Shown here in pieces: positions 25,767-34,577 of a stretch of 64,000 nt of DNA. Under the pieces are notes generated by a model. That model did not search any database, was not told where the DNA came from, and worked only from the letters and a program-made list of their open reading frames with translations. The translations under genes and the position numbers were made by a program. The stretch lies in NCBI GenBank assembly GCA_963721005.1, contig CAVRHR010000007.1, positions 1,178,001-1,242,000 on the forward strand, given 5' to 3'. The stretch comes from VAZQ01 sp963721005 (GTDB lineage: Bacteria; Pseudomonadota; Alphaproteobacteria; Rhizobiales; Xanthobacteraceae). How positions within the stretch are numbered: the stretch's first letter is position 1; every line of letters begins with the position of its first letter.

Positions 25767-26516
25767 ATGCGCCAGGAAGACGTCATCAAGCTCCCCTCGA
25801 TGCCCGCCGCCGGTCCGAGCTATCCGGCCGGTCCGTATCGTTTCGTCGACCGCGAATACATGGTCATCACCTACGAGACCGACCCCGAGGTCATCCGGAC
25901 GCAACTGCCGGAGCCGCTGGAGCCGATCGAGCAACCGCTGATCCACTATGAGTGGATCAAGATGCCGGACAGCTCCGGCTTCGGCAGCTACACCGAGTCC
26001 GGCATGGTGATCCCGTGCCGCCTGGGCGGCCAGGAGCTCAATTTCGTCGCGCAGATGTACCTGGACGATGATCCGCCGATCGCGGCGGGGCGCGAGATCT
26101 GGGGCTTCCCGAAAAAGTACGCCCACCCCAAGCTCGAGATCGTCAAAGATACCCTGACCGGCACGCTCGCCTACGGGGGTCAGCTCGTCGCCATGGGCAC
26201 GATGGGCTACAAGCACGAAAGCATGGCCGGCAACGGCGCGCGCACCACCGCGATGCTCGCCAAGACGCAGGTCAATCTCAAGCTCATTCCCGGCGTGGAC
26301 GGGCATCTCGAGATCTGCCAGCTGGTCGCCTACAACCTGACCGACATTGCGGTGAAGGGATCCTGGATGGGTCCCGGCCGCCTGCATCTGGTGCCGCACG
26401 TGAACGCGCCGGTGGCGGATTTCCCGGTCAGAAAAACCACGGCAGCGCACCATTTCGTCGCCGACCTGACGCTGCCCTATGGCCGCGTCCTCCATGACTA
26501 CAATCGGCCGGAATGA
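25767..26516 (+). CDS. adc: Acetoacetate decarboxylase family protein
   Basis: The 249-residue enzyme should convert acetoacetate to acetone and CO2, or act on a related keto acid. Length matches Clostridium ADC. REIWGFPKKYAHPK contains the adjacent lysines of which one forms the Schiff base, and YEWIKMPDSSGFGSYTESGM carries the active-site glutamate region. ATG at 25767 gives the family N-terminus. It is divergent from a DUF3734 patatin, suggesting joint use in ketone-body or polyhydroxybutyrate metabolism, and is followed after 97 bp by the Pit gene. Confidence 0.9.
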   Translation: MRQEDVIKLPSMPAAGPSYPAGPYRFVDREYMVITYETDPEVIRTQLPEPLEPIEQPLIHYEWIKMPDSSGFGSYTESGMVIPCRLGGQELNFVAQMYLDDDPPIAAGREIWGFPKKYAHPKLEIVKDTLTGTLAYGGQLVAMGTMGYKHESMAGNGARTTAMLAKTQVNLKLIPGVDGHLEICQLVAYNLTDIAVKGSWMGPGRLHLVPHVNAPVADFPVRKTTAAHHFVADLTLPYGRVLHDYNRPE

Positions 26517-26526
26517 CCGGGCTAGC

Positions 26527-26544
26527 GCCGCCCATTCGGGCGGC
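26527..26544 (+). terminator. GC hairpin after acetoacetate decarboxylase gene
   Basis: GCCGCCC (26527-26533) pairs with GGGCGGC (26538-26544) across ATTC. No T-run follows, so termination may be weak or Rho-assisted. Confidence 0.4.
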
Positions 26545-26613
26545 CCGGGCGGGCTTCACAAAACTGTCACGCAGAATGCGCACATTTACCGACATTGCTG
26601 AGGGGAGAACCGA

Positions 26614-28230
26614 ATGAGCGATCTCGCACTACCGGGCCTAATCGAGCCCGCAACCCGGAAGGGTCCCGACCTCGACCGCGGGCAACATCCGCTGACAGCC
26701 GTCATCCTCATGGGCGTCCTGGCCGCCGGCCTCCTGTTTGTGGCCTACAGCATCTATGTCGACCTCGATGCGAGCGGCGCCAAGGTAAACAGCTACGCGC
26801 CGTTCATATTGCTGTTCGTCGCGCTTTTGATCGCGCTCGGCTTCGAGTTCGTCAACGGCTTCCACGACACCGCCAACGCGGTCGCGACCGTGATCTATAC
26901 CCGCTCGCTGCCCGCCAATATCGCGGTGGTTTGGTCGGGCGTCTTCAATCTGATCGGTGTGCTCCTTTCCTCCGGCGCGGTCGCCTTCGGCATCGTGTCG
27001 CTGCTGCCGGTCGAGCTGATCCTGCAGGTCGGCAGCAACGCCGGTTTCGCCATGGTGTTCGCCCTGTTGATCGCGGCGATCATCTGGAACGTCGGAACCT
27101 GGTATTTCGGCCTGCCGGCCTCGAGCTCGCACACCCTCATCGGGTCGATTATCGGGGTCGGCATCACCAATGCGCTGCTGCACGGCCGCGACGGCACCTC
27201 CGGGGTGGATTGGTCGAAGGCGACCGAGATCGGCTATGCGCTCCTGGCGTCGCCGCTGTTCGGGTTCGCGCTGGCCGCCATCCTGCTCCTGGTCCTGAAG
27301 GTCGTGGTGACCAATCCGGCGCTTTATGCCGAGCCGGTGGGCGATCAGCCGCCGCCCTGGTGGATCCGCGGCATCCTCATCCTCACCTGCACCCTGGTGA
27401 GCTTCTTCCACGGCTCCAATGACGGCCAGAAGGGCATGGGCCTGATCATGCTGATCCTGATCGGCACGGTGCCGACCGCCTATGCGCTCAACCGCGCCAT
27501 GCCGCTGAGCCAGATGGAGCAGTTCCAGACCAGCTCGAAGGCGGCCGGCGACGTCATCTCGGCCAAGGCCGCCGGCTACAACGTGCTGGGCAATCCGCGG
27601 CCGGCGGTCACCAGCTACGTGGCGCAGCACAAGATCAACGAGGGCACCTATCCATCGTTGGCGGTCCTGGTGAAGGACATCGCCGAGCAGGTTACTCAAT
27701 ACGGCTCGATCGCCAGGATGCCGAGCGAGGTGGTCAGCAATACGCGCAACGACATGTATCTCGCGTCGGAAGCCATCCGCTTCCTGATGAAGGATAAAGA
27801 GAGCGATCTGAGCAAGGACGATGTCGCCAAGCTCAATACCTACAAGGGCTCGCTCGACAACGCGACGCGCTTCATTCCCAACTGGGTCAAGATCGCCGTC
27901 GCGATCGCGCTCGGGCTTGGCACCATGGTGGGCTGGAAGCGCATCGTGGTCACGGTCGGCGAGAAGATCGGCAAGACCCATCTCACCTATGCGCAAGGCG
28001 CCTGCGCCGAGATCACCGCCGCCGCCACCATCGCGGCCGCCGACGGCTTCGGGCTACCGGTGTCGACCACCCATGTGCTGTCGTCGGGCATCGCCGGCAC
28101 CATGATGTCGAACGGATCGGGGTTGCAGCTCTCGACGATCCGTAACATCGTCATGGCCTGGGTGCTGACCCTGCCGGCCGCCATGGCGATCTCGGGCAGC
28201 CTGTATTGGATATTCTCGCAAGTGCTCTGA
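26614..28230 (+). CDS. pit: Pit-family inorganic phosphate transporter
   Basis: The 538-residue inner-membrane symporter has the two PHO4 repeats: GFEFVNGFHDTANAVATVIY in the first and SFFHGSNDGQKGMGLIM plus GLPVSTTHVLSSGI in the second half. A soluble insert of about 140 residues (300-440) lies between them, longer than in E. coli PitA but usual in Rhizobiales. No PhoU-like DUF47 (Pap) gene precedes it, which is atypical since pap-pit operons are common in this order. A half PHO-box, CTGTCAC, is seen at 26564-26570. A strong hairpin at 28243-28274 follows. Confidence 0.93.
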   Translation: MSDLALPGLIEPATRKGPDLDRGQHPLTAVILMGVLAAGLLFVAYSIYVDLDASGAKVNSYAPFILLFVALLIALGFEFVNGFHDTANAVATVIYTRSLPANIAVVWSGVFNLIGVLLSSGAVAFGIVSLLPVELILQVGSNAGFAMVFALLIAAIIWNVGTWYFGLPASSSHTLIGSIIGVGITNALLHGRDGTSGVDWSKATEIGYALLASPLFGFALAAILLLVLKVVVTNPALYAEPVGDQPPPWWIRGILILTCTLVSFFHGSNDGQKGMGLIMLILIGTVPTAYALNRAMPLSQMEQFQTSSKAAGDVISAKAAGYNVLGNPRPAVTSYVAQHKINEGTYPSLAVLVKDIAEQVTQYGSIARMPSEVVSNTRNDMYLASEAIRFLMKDKESDLSKDDVAKLNTYKGSLDNATRFIPNWVKIAVAIALGLGTMVGWKRIVVTVGEKIGKTHLTYAQGACAEITAAATIAAADGFGLPVSTTHVLSSGIAGTMMSNGSGLQLSTIRNIVMAWVLTLPAAMAISGSLYWIFSQVL

Positions 28231-28242
28231 GCGGCGAACGGC

Positions 28243-28274
28243 ACGCTCACAGGCCGCCCACGGCCGGTGAGCGT
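28243..28274. terminator. Bidirectional hairpin between pit and PAS-like gene
   Basis: ACGCTCAC (28243-28250) pairs with GTGAGCGT (28267-28274), with an inner GGCCG-CCCA-CGGCC stem. It lies between convergent genes. There is no T-run on either side. Confidence 0.55.
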
Positions 28275-28291
28275 CGCTTGTCGGCCCCCGA

Positions 28292-28876
28292 TCACGCGCC
28301 GGCGCCGACGGTGGGTTCGTGGGTGTCAATGATGGTGCAGAACGCAAAAGCGGGCGGGGCCGAGGGCGACGTCGCCAGGTCGCGGTTGTCCACGCCGCCT
28401 TCGGGACTGATGGCTTCGATCGAGGCCAGGATGCCGTCGACCACCGCGCCGTCCCGGCTCAGCGGCAGTAGCAAGCGCTCGAGATGGACGATGCGCCCGG
28501 CGCGATCCCGCAGGTCTGCGACGGTGTAGACCGGCTCCTGCGCCGCCACCGTCTGGTCAAAGGTCGAGAGCGCGGCGTCGCGATAGGCGGTCGGCAGGAC
28601 TTCGTCAAGGAATCGGCCTTGTCCGCCGGCGGGACAGCTCGCCCCGAAATATTCCGTGACCCGCAGGCCGCCGAAGCGGATCAGATACCGGGTTGCTCCG
28701 GCGCCGCTCACCGCGTCGGTGAGCAGCAGATTGTCGGAAAGGCCGACGAGCTCCTCCCCGAGGAAGCCGTCCAAGGCCGGGAACCGGCTCGAGCCCCGCA
28801 AGCGCATCCAGGTTTTCAGCAGCCAAAGCTGATTGCGCGACCGGACGATGTCCGGCGGCGAGATCACGAACTCCAC
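28292..28876 (-). CDS. PAS-like single-domain protein
   Basis: The 194-residue product, starting at GTG 28876, resembles the alphaproteobacterial PAS_5-type family: an N-terminal helix, RFPALDGFLGEELVGLSDNL, a central RYLIRFGGLRVTEYFGASC and a C-terminal VHLERLLLPLSRDGAVVDGI. No kinase or output domain is attached. A start further upstream (28972) would overlap the BrnA-like gene, so the shorter form is chosen. It probably senses a small ligand or acts as a free-standing adaptor. The ligand is unknown. It is 47 bp downstream of the antitoxin gene. Confidence 0.7.
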   Translation of the reverse strand: MEFVISPPDIVRSRNQLWLLKTWMRLRGSSRFPALDGFLGEELVGLSDNLLLTDAVSGAGATRYLIRFGGLRVTEYFGASCPAGGQGRFLDEVLPTAYRDAALSTFDQTVAAQEPVYTVADLRDRAGRIVHLERLLLPLSRDGAVVDGILASIEAISPEGGVDNRDLATSPSAPPAFAFCTIIDTHEPTVGAGA

Positions 28877-28923
28877 CAGCCCCACCCCCTGCCCCCGCCG
28901 GCCGCATTGGCCGGGCCGCGCGC

Positions 28924-29157
28924 CTACTTTCCGATCAGCTGGCGCAATGCTTCGTTGATCCGATCCTGCCAACCCGGCCCGGCTTCCTGGAAATGATCCA
29001 GCACCTCCCGATCGATGCGCAGCGAGACCAGCTCCTTGACGCCCGGCAACGCCGGCGGCGCCTTGGGCAGCGGCTCCGCCGGTTTGGTGGTGGCCGCCTT
29101 GAACGCCGCCTCGGCGGCTTGCCGCGGATCGTTCGTCCGAAATCTCCTGTCAGCCAT
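28924..29157 (-). CDS. BrnA-type (DUF4415) ribbon-helix-helix antitoxin-like protein, orphan
   Basis: The 77-residue product has a basic, Ala-rich N-terminus and a C-terminal VSLRIDREVLDHFQEAGPGW followed by QDRINEALRQLI, the BrnA antitoxin signature that forms a ribbon-helix-helix DNA-binding fold. BrnT toxin normally precedes brnA by a few bases. Here no BrnT is encoded on either side; 29158-29538 (381 bp) holds no gene I can support. It may thus be a solitary regulator or the remains of a toxin-antitoxin pair. AGGTG precedes the ATG at 29157. Confidence 0.75.
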   Translation of the reverse strand: MADRRFRTNDPRQAAEAAFKAATTKPAEPLPKAPPALPGVKELVSLRIDREVLDHFQEAGPGWQDRINEALRQLIGK

Positions 29158-29538
29158 CTGACACCTGCTTGATTGCGCCCACGATCGTGCCGGCGCCGTG
29201 ATTGGACATTGCTCGCAACGCGCCAAGCCGGGCGTCGCACGCACGCGATCGGTTTGCTGCTGTGCGGACTGAAAATCTTGGGCAGACGTTGATGTGACGG
29301 CCAAGATCGCGTCACGCAATTGACGGCTGGAATGTACTTCAGGCCGCGAGCGCGCGCCAGGGGGTGGTCCAACGCCGATCACGCCCGGACAAGCCGGTCG
29401 GGGGACCGGAATGAGGGACTGAAAACCGGAGCAAAATTCCAGCCGCGCGGTGCGAAGCCCGATGTATAGTTGGGCATAGCCCGGATGGCCAAACCGGAAC
29501 GGGCGCGACCTCGAGAGTCCTGTCGGGAGGAAAACGCG

Positions 29539-30951
29539 ATGCGAAGCAAATCCGCGATGCGATGCAAGACGGCGTTGAAGACGGCGACGCTGGGACTGTT
29601 CGGCAGCATGCTTCTGGCGACGACGCTCTACGCGCAGGGCGCCGGCGGGCCGGGCACGCCCTGGCGCGGGGCGGGGCCGCAACCCTGCTACGGGCCCGAC
29701 GGCGGCGTGTTCCAATGTCCGGCTGCCCCGCAGGTGCTGGCGGTCCGCGCCAGCCGATTGCTTGACACCAAGACCGGCCAGGTCGCGACCCGGCAGGTGA
29801 TCCTGATCCAGGGCGAGCGCATCACCGAGGTCGGACCGGAGGCGCAGGTCAAGATTCCCGCCGGCGCGCCGGTGATCGATCTCGGCCCGGCGACGGTCCT
29901 GCCGGGACTGGTCGACGCCCATACCCACATGTTCAATTTCCCCAAACCCGGCATGTCGCGGGAGGCTTCGACCCTCATCGCCATCCATAACCTGCAGGCG
30001 GATCTGCGCGCCGGCTTCACCACCGCCCGCGACATGAGCACCCATGGCAACGGCTACGGCGACGTCGACATCCGCAATGCCATCAACGAGGGCCGCCTCG
30101 AAGGCCCGCGCTATCAGGTCTCGGGGCGCGGCATCATCTGGGGCGGCGCGACGCTGGCCTCGGCCGCCGCCAACCCGCTGACCAGCTCGGTGGTGCACTC
30201 GGTCGAGGAAGGCCGCGAGGCCGTGCGCGAGCACATCCAGCACGGCACCGACTGGATCAAGCTGTTTCCGGCCGGCGCATACTCCTTCACCGCGAGCGGC
30301 GAGGACCAATACGAGCTGACCTATCCGATGCCGGTGCTGCAGGCGATGATCGACGAGACCCATCGGCTCGGCCACAAGGCCGGCTGCCACGTCTATGGCG
30401 GCGACGGGCAGAAGAACTCCATCATCGCGGGCTGCGACACGATCGAGCACGGCTTCGGCCTCGACCAGGCGCAGGTCAACATGATGGTGCAGAAGGGGCT
30501 GTTCTACGATCCGACCGTGGTGCGCTACACCGAGCCCTATCTGGACGACAACGACGCCAAGAGCACCGGCGGCAAGTACAAGATCAGCGCCGTGTTCACC
30601 AAGGCAGTGGCGATGGCGGCCGCCACCCCGGGGATCAAGCTGATGGCCGGCAGCGGCGTCGATGGCGGCACCTTCCCGCACGGCACCCAGGCGCTCGAGT
30701 TCGAGGCCCTGGTGCGGCGCGGCGCCATCAGCCCGACCCGGGCGATCCAGTCCGGAACGCTGGTCAATGCCGAGGCGCTCGGCTGGCAGGACCGGGTCGG
30801 ATCGGTCGAGAAGGGCAAGTTCGCCGATCTGGTCGCGGTCTCAGGCGACCCGCTGGCGGACATCAGCGAGTTGCAGCGGGTCAAGTTCGTGATGAAGGGC
30901 GGCAAGGTGATCCGCAACGACCTCGGCGCGACCACGGCGGCGGCGCGCTAA
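29539..30951 (+). CDS. Exported metal-dependent amidohydrolase (imidazolonepropionase/prolidase-like)
   Basis: The 470-residue amidohydrolase-1 protein starts 8 bp after GGGAGG and has a Sec signal ending TTLYAQG. Metal ligands are all visible: VDAHTHMF (H-x-H), DWIKLF (carbamylated Lys), AGCHVYGG and TIEHGFG (two His), and SGVDGGTFPHG (Asp). Its relatives hydrolyse dipeptides or cyclic amides in the periplasm. A 29% to 35% type relative by eye lies at 32569-33891, which lacks the last Asp. An insertion with AQGAGGPGTPWRGAGPQPCY precedes the catalytic domain. It ends at an intrinsic terminator. Confidence 0.88.
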   Translation: MRSKSAMRCKTALKTATLGLFGSMLLATTLYAQGAGGPGTPWRGAGPQPCYGPDGGVFQCPAAPQVLAVRASRLLDTKTGQVATRQVILIQGERITEVGPEAQVKIPAGAPVIDLGPATVLPGLVDAHTHMFNFPKPGMSREASTLIAIHNLQADLRAGFTTARDMSTHGNGYGDVDIRNAINEGRLEGPRYQVSGRGIIWGGATLASAAANPLTSSVVHSVEEGREAVREHIQHGTDWIKLFPAGAYSFTASGEDQYELTYPMPVLQAMIDETHRLGHKAGCHVYGGDGQKNSIIAGCDTIEHGFGLDQAQVNMMVQKGLFYDPTVVRYTEPYLDDNDAKSTGGKYKISAVFTKAVAMAAATPGIKLMAGSGVDGGTFPHGTQALEFEALVRRGAISPTRAIQSGTLVNAEALGWQDRVGSVEKGKFADLVAVSGDPLADISELQRVKFVMKGGKVIRNDLGATTAAAR

Positions 30952-30974
30952 GACACCGCAAGCGCTCCCGGACC

Positions 30975-31009
30975 AAGGCGCCGCCCCTCGCCGGGTGGCG
31001 CCTTCTTTC
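30975..31009 (+). terminator. Rho-independent terminator after amidohydrolase gene
   Basis: AAGGCGCC (30975-30982) pairs with GGCGCCTT (30997-31004), with further pairing inside, followed by CTTTC. It lies 24 bp after the stop at 30951. Confidence 0.7.
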
Positions 31010-31051
31010 ATCGGCGCGTTGCGGCCGGCTCGGCCGCCCGGAGGCCTCTGC

Positions 31052-32293
31052 ATGACGCTGGAAACTTTCGATTTCGCGCCGCTGCTGCGGCCCGGCTTGC
31101 CGCCGCCGGCCGCCAAATGGACCGGCCTTGCCAAATACAGCTTCATCGGCGGCAACAACGATGCCGAGCAGCTGCCGCTCGAGGGGTTGGTTGCGGCCGC
31201 CACCGCGGTGCTGCGGCGCGAGGGCACGACGCTCGCCACCTATGGTCTGGCAAGCGGTCCGCTCGGCTACCGGCCGTTGCGCGAGTTCCTGGTGGGCAAG
31301 CTCGAGCGCGACGCCGGCATCTCCTGCAACGCCGACCAGATCCTGATCACCTCCGGCTCGCTGCAGGCTCTCGACCTGGTCAACGGCGTGCTGCTGGCGC
31401 CGGGCGACACGGTGCTGATCGAGCAGGAGACCTACCAGGGCGCCCTCACCCGGCTCGCGCGGCTGGGCGTGACCGCGGTCGGCATCCCGCTCGACCGCGA
31501 GGGCATGCGGGTCGACGCCGTCGCGGCCACCCTCGACCAGCTCGAGAGCCGCAACGTCCGGCCCAAATACATCTACACCATCCCGACCGTGCAGAATCCG
31601 ACCAGCACCATCATGGGCGAGGAACGCCGGGCCCAGCTGTTGCGGCTGGCGCAAGCCCACGGGGTGCCGATCTTCGAGGACGATTGCTACGCCGATCTGA
31701 TCTGGGACGGCAGCCGCCCGCCGGCGCTTCACGCCATGAGCCGGCATGGCGGCGTCATCCATGTCGGCTCGTTCTCCAAATCGATCGCCCCGGCGCTGCG
31801 GGTCGGCTACATCGTGGCCGAAGAGGCGATGATCGCCCGCATCCTATCGCTCAAGACCGACGCCGGTTCGGGCGCGCTCGAGCAGATGGTGCTCGCGGAA
31901 TATTGCGCGGCGCATTTCACCGCGCATGTGCCGCGGCTGCGGCGCGGCCTGCGCGCCAAGCTCGAGACTCTGATGGAATCGCTCGCCGAGCAATTCGGCA
32001 CCACCGCGGAATTCGACGATCCGCCGGGCGGCATCTTCCTGTGGATCAAGCTGCCTGATGCGGTCGATACGCTCAAGCTCGCTTCGGCCGCGCTCGCGGC
32101 CGGCGTCGCCATCAATCCGGGCCCCGAATGGTCGACCGACAAGGCCTACGCCAGGTGCCGCCTGCGCCTGTGCTTCGCCAGCCCGTCCGCGGAGGAGATC
32201 CGCCAAGGCGTCGCTACGCTCGCGGAGGTGTGCCGGCGGGAATTCGGGGTGCCGACGCGGAGCGGGAACGTGGAGCAGTCACAAACAAGCTGA
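31052..32293 (+). CDS. PLP-dependent class I/II aminotransferase (2-aminoadipate type)
   Basis: The 413-residue protein starts behind GGAGG. It has the fold-type I pattern: SFIGGNNDAEQLPLEGL, TYGLASGPLGYRPLREFL, ITSGSLQALDL, IPTVQNPTSTIM, FEDDCYADL (Asp contacting the pyridine N) and HVGSFSKSIAPALRVGYI, whose Lys near residue 243 binds PLP. RCRLRLCFA carries the carboxylate-binding Arg. It resembles the aminotransferase half of MocR proteins but lacks the GntR domain, matching LysN-like or valine-pyruvate-type enzymes. Substrate undetermined. It lies between two exported amidohydrolases, which might release the amino acid it uses. Confidence 0.9.
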   Translation: MTLETFDFAPLLRPGLPPPAAKWTGLAKYSFIGGNNDAEQLPLEGLVAAATAVLRREGTTLATYGLASGPLGYRPLREFLVGKLERDAGISCNADQILITSGSLQALDLVNGVLLAPGDTVLIEQETYQGALTRLARLGVTAVGIPLDREGMRVDAVAATLDQLESRNVRPKYIYTIPTVQNPTSTIMGEERRAQLLRLAQAHGVPIFEDDCYADLIWDGSRPPALHAMSRHGGVIHVGSFSKSIAPALRVGYIVAEEAMIARILSLKTDAGSGALEQMVLAEYCAAHFTAHVPRLRRGLRAKLETLMESLAEQFGTTAEFDDPPGGIFLWIKLPDAVDTLKLASAALAAGVAINPGPEWSTDKAYARCRLRLCFASPSAEEIRQGVATLAEVCRREFGVPTRSGNVEQSQTS

Positions 32294-32337
32294 GGAATGC
32301 TCGTCAGGGACGCACTGAATTTCACTCCTTCTCCCAT

Positions 32338-32401
32338 CCAAAGTCGGATTTATCCGACTTTGGACATCAATGGTGGCGAAGTCGGATATATCCGACTTCG
32401 C
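32338..32401. repeat. Tandem pair of related palindromes (AAGTCGGAT type)
   Basis: The first palindrome spans 32338-32363 with 12-bp arms (CCAAAGTCGGAT) and a two-base mismatched centre. The second, 32376-32401, is a perfect 26-bp dyad with arms GCGAAGTCGGATA. Both share the AAGTCGGAT-ATCCGACTT core and are 12 bp apart. The intergenic stretch 32294-32568 also contains CTCCCCTTCGGGGCGAG-type hairpins. The pair lies between convergent genes. Confidence 0.8.
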
Positions 32402-32568
32402 GCGGGGAGAAGGTGGGATGAGGGGCTCGGGCGGTGCGATATGGAAACATCGTAACCCCCTCTCCCCTTCGGGGCGAGGGAGTGAAGCGTTGTGCGCACC
32501 TCACTCGGCTCGGCAGCATATGCACATGCCCCCGCGCATGGCGCGAGGGCACGCTTCCCGCAACGCCA

Positions 32569-33891
32569 TCAAGGCGTGGCGATGCCGAGGTCGTTCTTGG
32601 CGATCAGGCCGCCCTTCATCACGAACTTGACCCGCTCCATCTCGTTGGGGTCGACCAGCGGATTGCCGCTGACCGCGATCAGGTCGGCGAACTTGCCCTT
32701 CTCGAGGCTGCCGATCTCGTTCTCCCAGCCGTAGTTGAGCATGCGGGCGGCCGGCAGATAGGCCATCTGCAAAGCCTGCGCCGGGCTCATGCCCCATTTC
32801 ACGAAATAGGCGAACTGGTTGCCCTGCTTGCCGTGCGGGATCGATGGCGAGGTCGAGCCGCTGCCGAACGCCATGGTGACGCCGGCGGCGAGCGCCCGCC
32901 GGAATGCCTGCTCCATCAGCTTGAGCCGCGAGTTCTTGCCGTTGGTCTCCTTCAGGTCGGGCTTCTCCAGCGCGATCAGGTCGTCGATGGTGGGAACGAA
33001 AGTCTCCTTCTTGGCCAGCAGGATCTTGATGCCGGCCTCGTCGAGCTCGAGCAGATGATTGGGCGCGTCGACCCCGGCATTGAGGCAGCTGAACATGCCC
33101 TCGCCCCCGTAGGTGTGGCACGCCACCTTGAGCCCGAGGCGATGCGCCTCCTCGGTGATCGCCGCGACCTCGTCGGGGGCCAGCGAGGGGCTGTTCACCA
33201 GCGTCGCATCGGGCTTCCACATGTGCATCTGCCCGACGAAATCCTGGGTGGTGTAGATCTTGATGAAGTCCACCCCGTGCAGCTTGGCCTCACGCACCGC
33301 GGCGCGCGCCAGTTGCGGGGAGTTGACGTTCTTGTCCTCGGTGAAGCCTTCCTGGAAACGGATCTGCGTGTCCGGATAATAGTTGGTGGCGCGCTGATTG
33401 AGCGATTGGCCGACCACCTGCATGCGCGGTCCCATTACGTAGCCGGACTTTATCGAGTCGCGCAGGTCGACGGTGTTGTAGCCGCCGCGCGAATCCATAT
33501 CCATCACGGTGGTGAAGCCGGCATAAAGGTCGGTCTGTGCGTTGGCGAGCGCGGTCAGGGTGCGTTGCGCCGCCGAGGCGCCGCCGGTGTTCACATGCAC
33601 GTGGGTGTCGATCATGCCGGGCATCACCGTCACGGCGCTCAGATCGATCACCTTGGCGCCCGCCGGGATCGCGAGGTTGGCGCCGACATCGGTGACCTTG
33701 TCGCCCTTGATCAGCACCACCTGGTTGCTCAGCATCTCGCCCAGCTTGGAATCGAACAGGTGTCCGGCCTTGACCGCGATGACCTGATCGGGCGGCGCGA
33801 TGATGTGCGGCGACTGCGCCAAAGCCGGCGTGGCGGCGGCGGTCGACATCACGGCGAGCGACGCGAGCGCCAGTTTCTGGTGTCTCTGCAT
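32569..33891 (-). CDS. Exported amidohydrolase with a missing metal-ligand Asp
   Basis: The 440-residue protein has a Sec signal (MQRHQKLALASLAVMSTAAA) and the imidazolonepropionase-like fold. Ligands IDTHVHVN, DFIKIYTT, ACHTYGGE and APNHLLEL are present. At the final beta strand, where the neighbour at 29539 has SGVDGGTFPHG, this protein reads GSGSTSPSIPHG: the metal-binding and catalytic Asp appears to be Thr. Either activity is lost or altered, or the Asp is replaced by another residue in the structure. The C-terminal SVEKGKFADL-like SLEKGKFADLIAVSG segment is standard. It converges with the aminotransferase gene across a repeat. Confidence 0.85.
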   Translation of the reverse strand: MQRHQKLALASLAVMSTAAATPALAQSPHIIAPPDQVIAVKAGHLFDSKLGEMLSNQVVLIKGDKVTDVGANLAIPAGAKVIDLSAVTVMPGMIDTHVHVNTGGASAAQRTLTALANAQTDLYAGFTTVMDMDSRGGYNTVDLRDSIKSGYVMGPRMQVVGQSLNQRATNYYPDTQIRFQEGFTEDKNVNSPQLARAAVREAKLHGVDFIKIYTTQDFVGQMHMWKPDATLVNSPSLAPDEVAAITEEAHRLGLKVACHTYGGEGMFSCLNAGVDAPNHLLELDEAGIKILLAKKETFVPTIDDLIALEKPDLKETNGKNSRLKLMEQAFRRALAAGVTMAFGSGSTSPSIPHGKQGNQFAYFVKWGMSPAQALQMAYLPAARMLNYGWENEIGSLEKGKFADLIAVSGNPLVDPNEMERVKFVMKGGLIAKNDLGIATP

Positions 33892-34055
33892 GAAATCCTC
33901 CCTTTGGTGAGCCTGCGCTTATTGCGCACTTGGGTGGAGCCTACACGAATGTGGCCGGCTTGAGGAGGGTACGTCGAGGACGTTCGAGTCGGAGCGTCGA
34001 TGCGACCCCTGAGGCGGTCCTTGCGGGTAGGGACGACAAAAAAATCGTGTGCGCG

Positions 34056-34451
34056 CTATTGCGGTGGACACGGCCCCGCATAAGGCGCGACCGCCGCGCT
34101 GGCGCCGCCCGGAGCGGCCTTGCAGATCTGAACCTGCTCCTTGGTGACCTGCCGCGACAGCGTGTAGGAGCGCATGCTGTAAATTCCGATCTCGTTATAA
34201 TAGTTGCAGAACGGCAGCAGCGTCGTGGTGCGATCGATGAACCACCCTCCCGGCGCGCCGGACTGGTACGGAGCGCCGTCCACCTTGCCGACCGTCTCGA
34301 GCGAGGGCACCACCGACCAGCCCGCATCCGACACCGGATCGACCGGATCGCACTTGAAGCTCGGCTGGGCGAGCGCCGCCGCGCCGGGCGCCGTCGGCGC
34401 AAAGCTCGCGGCGAGCGCGCAGGCTAGAACCGCAGATGATCGGTGGAGCAT
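34056..34451 (-). CDS. Small secreted protein of unknown function
   Basis: The 131-residue product has a Sec signal ending AAALAQP and a mature part with four cysteines (FKCDP, LPFCNYY, QICKA and GPCPPQ), probably two disulfides. Conserved-looking aromatic stretches WSVVPSLE and GGWFIDRTTTLLPFCNYYNE suggest a folded beta domain. I do not recognise the family. It starts 127 bp from, and divergent to, the FAD oxidoreductase gene. Confidence 0.65.
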   Translation of the reverse strand: MLHRSSAVLACALAASFAPTAPGAAALAQPSFKCDPVDPVSDAGWSVVPSLETVGKVDGAPYQSGAPGGWFIDRTTTLLPFCNYYNEIGIYSMRSYTLSRQVTKEQVQICKAAPGGASAAVAPYAGPCPPQ

Positions 34452-34577
34452 GACACGCCTCGTGAACTGAAGGCCCGGATCGCGCGCTTCCGGCGATTTG
34501 CGCATGCTGTCTTGACCTCGCGGCCCGCAAAGTCAAGGATCGCCCCGACAGAACCGAGGCTTCGGGAGGAGCAGCAG

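Noticed and set aside
26564..26581. PHO box directly upstream of pit
   Set aside because: Only the first half-site (CTGTCAC) matches; the second half AATGCGC does not.
28924..30681. Long minus-strand frame of 585 codons
   Set aside because: Only its last 78 codons form a gene (BrnA-like, start 29157). The rest is antisense to the amidohydrolase at 29539-30951 with low-complexity composition.
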